DNA from: a virus | Strand: one strand, 5' to 3' | Length of the DNA: 20,071 nt | Virus record (IMG/VR): IMGVR_UViG_3300020439_000111 | Span: 1-20,071 of that record | In this document: positions 16,522-20,071 of the stretch, piece by piece | How the letters are laid out: every line of letters begins with the position of its first letter | Position numbering within the stretch: the stretch's first letter is position 1 | Translations under genes and position numbers: made by a program | The notes under the pieces: generated by a model | What the model saw: only the letters and a program-made list of their open reading frames with translations | What the model was told of the DNA's origin: nothing | Databases searched by the model: none

Positions 16522-17523
16522 ATGTTTGAGTATTTTTACAACGAGATCTTTAGATCTGTTATCATTGGTTTTGGATCAATGTTTAACGGTATACAGATCA
16601 AACATAAAGATGACTCTGATGATACCACAAGTATTATCAAGGTTCCTCTTGCATATGGTCCTACTCAGAAGTTTCTTGCAAGGTTGAATCAGAACCCTGA
16701 TCTGAATCATCCGACACAGATGACACTTCCAAGAATGTCATTTGAGTTTACCAATCTTGCTTACGATCCTTCACGTAAGACTACTCAAACACAACAGATG
16801 GTTGTCAAATCCTTGGATGGAACTGAGGAAAGAAAGACCTATCTGCCTGTTCCATATAATATGACGATTGTCCTTTCAGTTTACACAAAACTGAATGATG
16901 ACATGTTACAGATTGTAGAACAAATCGTTCCATATTTTCAACCAGGTTACACACTCCCAATTAAGTTCCTTGGCAACTTTAATGAGGTAAGAAATGTCCC
17001 TGTCGTCTTAGACAACATTGAAATGTCAGATGAATATGAGGGGAACTTCGATACAAGAAGAGCTCTTCTGTATACATTTACATTTACCGTCAAGACCATG
17101 GTCTTCGGTCCTCTCAAAGACGTTTCCAGCGATATCATCAAAAAGGTTTCTATCGGATACGTTGCTGGTAATAAGGCTGGTAATCAGTACGAGAGAGATA
17201 TTACATATCAGGTCACACCAAGAGCACTCAAAGATTATGATGGTGTAGTTGCAACTCTTCTCGCAGAGAACGTTGACATGACTGAGACTGTGATTGATGT
17301 TGAGAATGGGTCAGCAATCTCTGAAGGATCTTACATCTATGTGGATCAGGAAGAGATGTATGTAGAGACAGTCGCCGACAATAAGATTGTCGTCAGGAGA
17401 GCTCAAGATAGGACACCTCTTCAGAACCATGTCAGTGGAACAAAAGTCTTTAATATCAACGCTGCCGATAATGCCATGATCGAACTCGGAGATGACTTCG
17501 GGTTTGATGGTACTATTTTGTGA
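16522..17523 (+). CDS. 15: tail completion / proximal sheath stabiliser gp15
   Basis: A 333-residue homologue of T4 gp15 (272 residues), the hexameric tail terminator that stabilises the contractile sheath and joins the tail to the neck. Matches to T4 by recall: N-terminus MFEYFYNEIFRSVI with FNGIQIKHK (T4 MFGYFYN, SNIQIKR), a LPRMSFEF segment (T4 LPRINLHL), and QIVEQIVPYFQPGY at 130-143 (T4 QIVEQILPYFQP). Residues about 251-312 are an extension relative to T4: EGSYIYVDQEEMYV, VVRRAQDRT, NHVSGTKV. This is the same module as visible residues 61-120 of the first gene and residues ~2158-2228 of the giant protein. The gene starts after a leader with a 12-base palindrome and no clear Shine-Dalgarno, and ends in TGA 7 bases before gp16. 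Confidence 0.92.
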   Translation: MFEYFYNEIFRSVIIGFGSMFNGIQIKHKDDSDDTTSIIKVPLAYGPTQKFLARLNQNPDLNHPTQMTLPRMSFEFTNLAYDPSRKTTQTQQMVVKSLDGTEERKTYLPVPYNMTIVLSVYTKLNDDMLQIVEQIVPYFQPGYTLPIKFLGNFNEVRNVPVVLDNIEMSDEYEGNFDTRRALLYTFTFTVKTMVFGPLKDVSSDIIKKVSIGYVAGNKAGNQYERDITYQVTPRALKDYDGVVATLLAENVDMTETVIDVENGSAISEGSYIYVDQEEMYVETVADNKIVVRRAQDRTPLQNHVSGTKVFNINAADNAMIELGDDFGFDGTIL

Positions 17524-17528
17524 GGTGA
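17522..17528 (+). promoter_or_regulatory. ribosome binding site GAGGTGA for gp16
   Basis: GAGGTGA begins within the gp15 stop codon and ends two bases before the ATG at 17531, its GAGG core five bases away. It decides for 17531 over the in-frame ATG at 17492 inside gp15, and implies coupling. Confidence 0.6.
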
Positions 17529-17530
17529 GT

Positions 17531-17956
17531 ATGGATAAGTATGAAAAGCTCAATGAAACTTTTGATGTTGAACCCATCGAAGTAAAGAAGGAAGTTAAAA
17601 GTGTTGAAAAACAAATCCAAAAATTCGAAAACTCCAACGAAGATATCCGTAAAGACTACGAATATACCAGGGGTAATTTATATTCGATCATTGAAAAAGG
17701 ACAAGAAGCAATCAACGGAATCTTAGAACTTGCTCAAGAGAGTGAGATGCCTCGTGCATATGAGGTTGCTGGTCAGTTAATTAAAAATGTTTCCGATGCA
17801 ACTGACAAATTGATGGATTTGCAGAAAAAACTTAAAGATGTAAATGAAGAAAAGGATAAAGGACCTACCTCGGTAACTAATAATGCACTTTTTGTAGGCA
17901 GTACAGCAGATTTGCAAAAAATGCTTAAAAACGTTAATAAAGATCTAAATAGTTAA
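17531..17956 (+). CDS. 16: small terminase subunit gp16
   Basis: A 141-residue homologue of T4 gp16 (164 residues), the ring-forming small terminase that takes part in DNA recognition and stimulates the large terminase gp17 during head filling. The recalled T4 pattern is present: an acidic N-terminus, DYEYTRGNLYSIIEKGQEAI at residues about 40-60 (T4 DYGVVRRNMHF...), then ILELAQESEMPRAYEVAGQLI (T4 [21 protein letters not shown]), a coiled-coil helix DKLMDLQKKLKDVNEE, and NNALFVGSTADLQKML (T4 NATVFMGSPTELMDEI). An upstream in-frame ATG at 17492 would add 13 residues inside gp15; the 17531 start has the ribosome binding site and fits the family. In T4 gene 17 follows at once with overlap; here at least four other genes follow. 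Confidence 0.9.
   Translation: MDKYEKLNETFDVEPIEVKKEVKSVEKQIQKFENSNEDIRKDYEYTRGNLYSIIEKGQEAINGILELAQESEMPRAYEVAGQLIKNVSDATDKLMDLQKKLKDVNEEKDKGPTSVTNNALFVGSTADLQKMLKNVNKDLNS
17944..17951 (+). promoter_or_regulatory. late promoter motif TCTAAATA
   Basis: CTAAATA, a form reported for late promoters of T4-like cyanophages, lies over the last gp16 codons, 16 bases before the ATG at 17968. The leader is very short, so transcripts from here may begin close to the next start codon. Confidence 0.4.
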
Positions 17957-17967
17957 AAAGATAAGAG

Positions 17968-18303
17968 ATGGCCGCTACTCCTGTTGTCAACATAGTTATT
18001 GCTCAAGGTACAGACTTCAGTGAAAGTTTTACTTCTACTGAATCTGATGGAAGTGCTTCTAATTTGAGTGGGTTCTCTGGTGTATCTAAAATTAAAAAGT
18101 ATCCAGGTTCACCATCATCCGAATCATTTTCTGTGTCCATTGTTGGACTGACTGGCGAAGTTTCAATTGCTATGACAGCAGGTAAAACCGTAAATCTTAA
18201 ACCAGGTAGATATTATTACGATGTAGTATTGACATCTGGTAGTGGTGCGGTTTCAAGAATGGTAGAAGGGTCTGCTATGGTAACCGCTGGTATTTCAACC
18301 TAA
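17968..18303 (+). CDS. small beta-sandwich virion protein, function unknown
   Basis: A 111-residue protein starting MAATPVVNIVIAQGTDFSESF. The pattern (polar N-terminal strands with QGTDF, a LSGFSGVSKI segment, GEVSIAMTA, then LKPGRYYYDVVLTSGSG and a VEGSAMVTAG end) resembles small immunoglobulin-like domains found in phage baseplate and head-decoration proteins, such as the N-terminal domain of baseplate upper proteins. No signal peptide or membrane segment. It overlaps the next ATG by one base (TAATG) and begins a four-gene run. Its role as a fibre or decoration component is inferred from fold type and neighbours; I do not recognise a named family with certainty. Confidence 0.75.
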   Translation: MAATPVVNIVIAQGTDFSESFTSTESDGSASNLSGFSGVSKIKKYPGSPSSESFSVSIVGLTGEVSIAMTAGKTVNLKPGRYYYDVVLTSGSGAVSRMVEGSAMVTAGIST

Positions 18304-18626
18304 TGGCAACTGTAAGAAAAGGTGCCTCTGGCGCCAAAAGTATCTCTAAAAAACAAACAGCAACATCTGCAGTCAGAAATGTAAGACAACCCACTACCTT
18401 GGGTGATATGGGTGACACCAGTTTTGGTGTTCTTGATTCTACAAAAGATGGTCTGTTCGTTACCTTCAATGAAGTAACTAAAAAGTTTGAACTAACTACT
18501 GCAGATGTTTTGCTCGAAAGAGCAGCTGAAGATGGTGACATTGCGGATTCATTCGTAAGAGAAGTAGAAGATGAATTAAACCTTGGAAATCTTGAAGGGG
18601 CAGATGTTGATGGAGGTGCCTTCTAA
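18303..18626 (+). CDS. hypothetical protein, paralogue of the next gene
   Basis: A 107-residue protein with a basic N-terminus (VRKGASGAKSISKKQ) and an acidic C-terminus. From about residue 50 (GLFVTFNEVTKKFEL), through AAEDGDIADSF at 74-84, to the end (DVDGGAF), it aligns with the 79-residue product of the next gene (AVLQYDAAAGRFRL, AAEDGDIPDTF, YDGGSF). Start and stop codons overlap neighbours by one base on both sides, so the run is translationally coupled. No known domain recognised. Sitting between a beta-sandwich protein and a fibre gene it may be a virion adaptor, but that is inference from position only. Confidence 0.75.
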   Translation: MATVRKGASGAKSISKKQTATSAVRNVRQPTTLGDMGDTSFGVLDSTKDGLFVTFNEVTKKFELTTADVLLERAAEDGDIADSFVREVEDELNLGNLEGADVDGGAF

Positions 18627-18865
18627 TGCCTTTAAGAATAGTAGACACATCAGACATTTCTCCAGAATCAAGAAACATTCCTGCAGTACTTCAATACGAT
18701 GCAGCTGCAGGAAGATTCAGACTCAAGCAAATAGTAAATAATTCTTCAATTTTAACCTCAGCGGCGGAAGATGGAGATATTCCAGATACTTTCATAGCAG
18801 AGCTTGAAGAAAATGTTCGAGTTGATGCTATAAGTGATAGAAATTACGACGGTGGGTCTTTTTAA
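18626..18865 (+). CDS. hypothetical protein, paralogue of the preceding gene
   Basis: A 79-residue acidic protein (MPLRIVDTSDISPESRNIP...). The segment QYDAAAGRFRL at 23-33 looks like the beta hairpin of many phage fibre proteins, and AAEDGDIPDTF at 46-56 is nearly identical to the preceding gene. It lacks that gene's basic N-terminus. The ATG overlaps the upstream stop by one base. Function unknown. Confidence 0.75.
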   Translation: MPLRIVDTSDISPESRNIPAVLQYDAAAGRFRLKQIVNNSSILTSAAEDGDIPDTFIAELEENVRVDAISDRNYDGGSF

Positions 18866-18866
18866 A

Positions 18867-18874
18867 ACTAAATA
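18867..18874 (+). promoter_or_regulatory. late promoter motif ACTAAATA
   Basis: ACTAAATA begins one base after the upstream TAA, in the longest intergenic gap of the window (53 bases). A second AT-rich element, TATAAAAA at 18879-18886, follows. Either could serve the fibre gene at 18919. TATAAA (18879-18884) and TTTATA (18894-18899) could pair as a weak AT-only hairpin. Confidence 0.5.
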
Positions 18875-18904
18875 ATATTATAAAAAGTGTATCTTTATAC
18901 GTAG

Positions 18905-18912
18905 AAGGAGGG
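18905..18912 (+). promoter_or_regulatory. strong ribosome binding site AAGGAGGG selecting a GTG start
   Basis: The strongest Shine-Dalgarno sequence in the window. It lies 6 bases before GTG at 18919, and no ATG is near in that frame, so it decides the start of the terminal fibre gene. Confidence 0.8.
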
Positions 18913-18918
18913 TAGCTC

Positions 18919-20071
18919 GTGGCAGCACCAGTAATTCAGTTTAAGAGGGGTGTATTAGCCAACCTCCCTGCCCTTCGTGCAGGTGAGCCTGGTTTTACAA
19001 CCGATTCATATGATTTGTATGTTGGTGTAAACTCTACCAGTGCGTTAAACCAATTTGTTGGTTCTGGTAGATATTGGTCAGTAGGAACTGCATCCACTGG
19101 TAGTGGTGTAAAGCTTGTCGAAGGTACAAGCAATGGAACCAATACAATCACCATTAAATCACCTAATTCCCTGGCAGCAAGTTACACGCTGACGATGCCT
19201 GCGGACGACGGCAATAATGGTGATATTCTCACTAGCGATGGTTCTGGTAACCTGTCGTTCTCTGCACCTGCTGCTTCCAACTTCACCCTTGCTGCTGACT
19301 CTGGGTCTAACGACACCTTCAGCACTGGTAGTACGCTGACCTTTACTGGTGGCGAAGGTATTGATACTACCGTTAGTGATGACACCATTACTATCGCTGC
19401 AGAAGACGCAACCGATTCTAATAAGGGTGTTGCATCATTTGACTCTGGAGATTTTAGTGTAACCTCTGGTGCTGTAACTCTTGCGGATTCGGTTGTCAAA
19501 ACTGTTACTACAGACAGTGGTGCTTTAACTCCTTCATCCCATGGATTCTCTGTCCTTGGTGGTGAGGGTATGAATGTCACTCATTCATCGACCACTATCA
19601 CGGTTGCAGGTGAAGACGCTTCTACTTCAAACAAGGGTGTTGCATCATTCCTTTCTACCGACTTCAGCGTTTCATCTGGTGTAGTCTCACTTCAAGCAGA
19701 AAGAATTCAGGACATTGCTGGTGCAATGTTTGGAAGTAATACTGAAACTCTTATTACTGCAACCTATCAGGACTCTGATGGAACTATCGACCTGGTTGTT
19801 GATAATGACCTGTCCAACTACGACAACTCCAGTTCTGCATTCGTTACCGCATCTGGTTCGGCAACACTTACCAATAAAACCATTGATGCCAACGGTACTG
19901 GTAACTCAATTACAAACTTAGAAGTTGCTGACTTTGCAGCAGCTGCAATTGTTATTGAGTCTGAGGGCATCGGATCTAATGATAATGATACTACCATACC
20001 AACATCTGCTGCAGTTAAGGATTATGTTGATACAAATTTAACTGCACAGGATCTTGACGTTGCTGGTGATT
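18919..20071 (+). CDS. tail-fibre-like protein with Mtd-like N-terminus, 3'-truncated
   Basis: Open from GTG at 18919 to the window end, giving 384 residues without a stop. The N-terminus (VIQFKRGVLANLPALRAGEPGF, then YDLYVGV) is the pattern seen at the start of many marine phage fibre proteins and resembles the N-terminal domain of the Bordetella phage major tropism determinant. The rest is repetitive beta sequence: GEGIDTT, TITIA, SNKGVASF and DFSVTSG occur in two 46-residue units, followed by TNKTIDANGTG, a TSAAVKDYVDT segment and AQDLDVAGD, all usual in cyanophage tail fibres. It would be a trimeric host-contact fibre. The C-terminal tip, which would decide receptor binding, is outside the window. 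Base composition rises to about 51% G+C over 19201-19380 against about 33-37% in hand-counted lines from neighbouring genes, with more CTG, ACC and GAC codons. Confidence 0.8.
   Translation, partial: MAAPVIQFKRGVLANLPALRAGEPGFTTDSYDLYVGVNSTSALNQFVGSGRYWSVGTASTGSGVKLVEGTSNGTNTITIKSPNSLAASYTLTMPADDGNNGDILTSDGSGNLSFSAPAASNFTLAADSGSNDTFSTGSTLTFTGGEGIDTTVSDDTITIAAEDATDSNKGVASFDSGDFSVTSGAVTLADSVVKTVTTDSGALTPSSHGFSVLGGEGMNVTHSSTTITVAGEDASTSNKGVASFLSTDFSVSSGVVSLQAERIQDIAGAMFGSNTETLITATYQDSDGTIDLVVDNDLSNYDNSSSAFVTASGSATLTNKTIDANGTGNSITNLEVADFAAAAIVIESEGIGSNDNDTTIPTSAAVKDYVDTNLTAQDLDVAGD
19348..19485 (+). repeat. 46-codon fibre repeat, copy 1
   Basis: Unit GGEGIDTTVS...TITIAAEDATDSNKGVASF...DFSVTSGAVTLA in the fibre gene. 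Copy 2 starts 210 bases downstream and has exactly the same length. Confidence 0.75.
19558..19695 (+). repeat. 46-codon fibre repeat, copy 2
   Basis: Unit GGEGMNVTHS...TITVAGEDASTSNKGVASF...DFSVSSGVVSLQ. The stretch coding SNKGVASF is well conserved in DNA too (AAGGGTGTTGCATCATT in both), so the duplication may be fairly recent or kept by conversion. Confidence 0.75.

Noticed and set aside
17492-17494. ATG as the start of gp16
   Set aside because: It lies inside gp15 and has no ribosome binding site; the ATG at 17531 has GAGG five bases upstream and fits the family.
18919-20071. Diversity-generating retroelement target, suggested by the Mtd-like N-terminus
   Set aside because: No reverse transcriptase, template repeat or variable repeat is visible. 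The N-terminal domain is widespread in phage fibres without such a system, and the C-terminus is outside the window.
1-20071. tRNA genes, CRISPR arrays, insertion sequences, host-derived metabolic genes and intrinsic terminators
   Set aside because: I looked through the gaps and both strands and saw none. All gaps are 53 bases or shorter, and no GC-rich stem followed by a T run is present in them.

Overview
The window reads as part of the virion-structure region of a T4-like myovirus, most probably a marine cyanomyovirus (a phage of Prochlorococcus or Synechococcus) or a close marine relative. The evidence is the plus-strand gene order, which follows the T4 late block: baseplate wedge gp8, then the neck/tail set gp13, gp14 and gp15, then the small terminase gp16. 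Other support comes from very tight packing (stop/start overlaps or gaps of 54 bases or less), low G+C (about 33-40% in lines counted by hand), T4-type late promoter motifs in the gene junctions, and the long glycine/threonine-rich beta-strand proteins common in marine T4-like phages. I see no tRNA, CRISPR array, insertion sequence, integrase, host metabolic gene or obvious terminator, and no stretch over 60 bases without a gene.

Layout. Bases 1-2868 hold the 3' part of a large structural gene that starts before the window and sits where T4 has gene 7. Bases 2903-4579 encode a fibre-like structural protein with a cupredoxin-like domain inserted in it. Bases 4606-6165 encode gp8. Bases 6171-13883 encode a giant 2,570-residue structural protein whose N-terminus matches the DUF4815 family; it fills the place that genes 9, 10, 11, 12 and wac occupy in T4. 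A 77-residue coiled-coil protein follows, then gp13, gp14, gp15 and gp16. After gp16, where T4 has gene 17 at once, come a 111-residue beta-sandwich protein, two short paralogous proteins with overlapping stop/start codons, and the start of a repetitive tail-fibre-like gene that runs off the end.

How the genes work together. gp8 and the two or three large proteins would build the baseplate periphery and host-contact structures. gp13 and gp14 form the neck on the filled head, gp15 caps the tail, and gp16 takes part in recognising DNA for packaging. The last genes look like a virion-appendage cassette placed between gp16 and whatever follows.

Most interesting points: a probable type 1 copper site (His430, Cys473, His476, Met479 of the 558-residue protein) in a virion protein, with the ligand spacing of amicyanin; and three small beta-rich modules that recur across several otherwise unrelated structural proteins here, including extra segments in gp8, gp14 and gp15 relative to T4.
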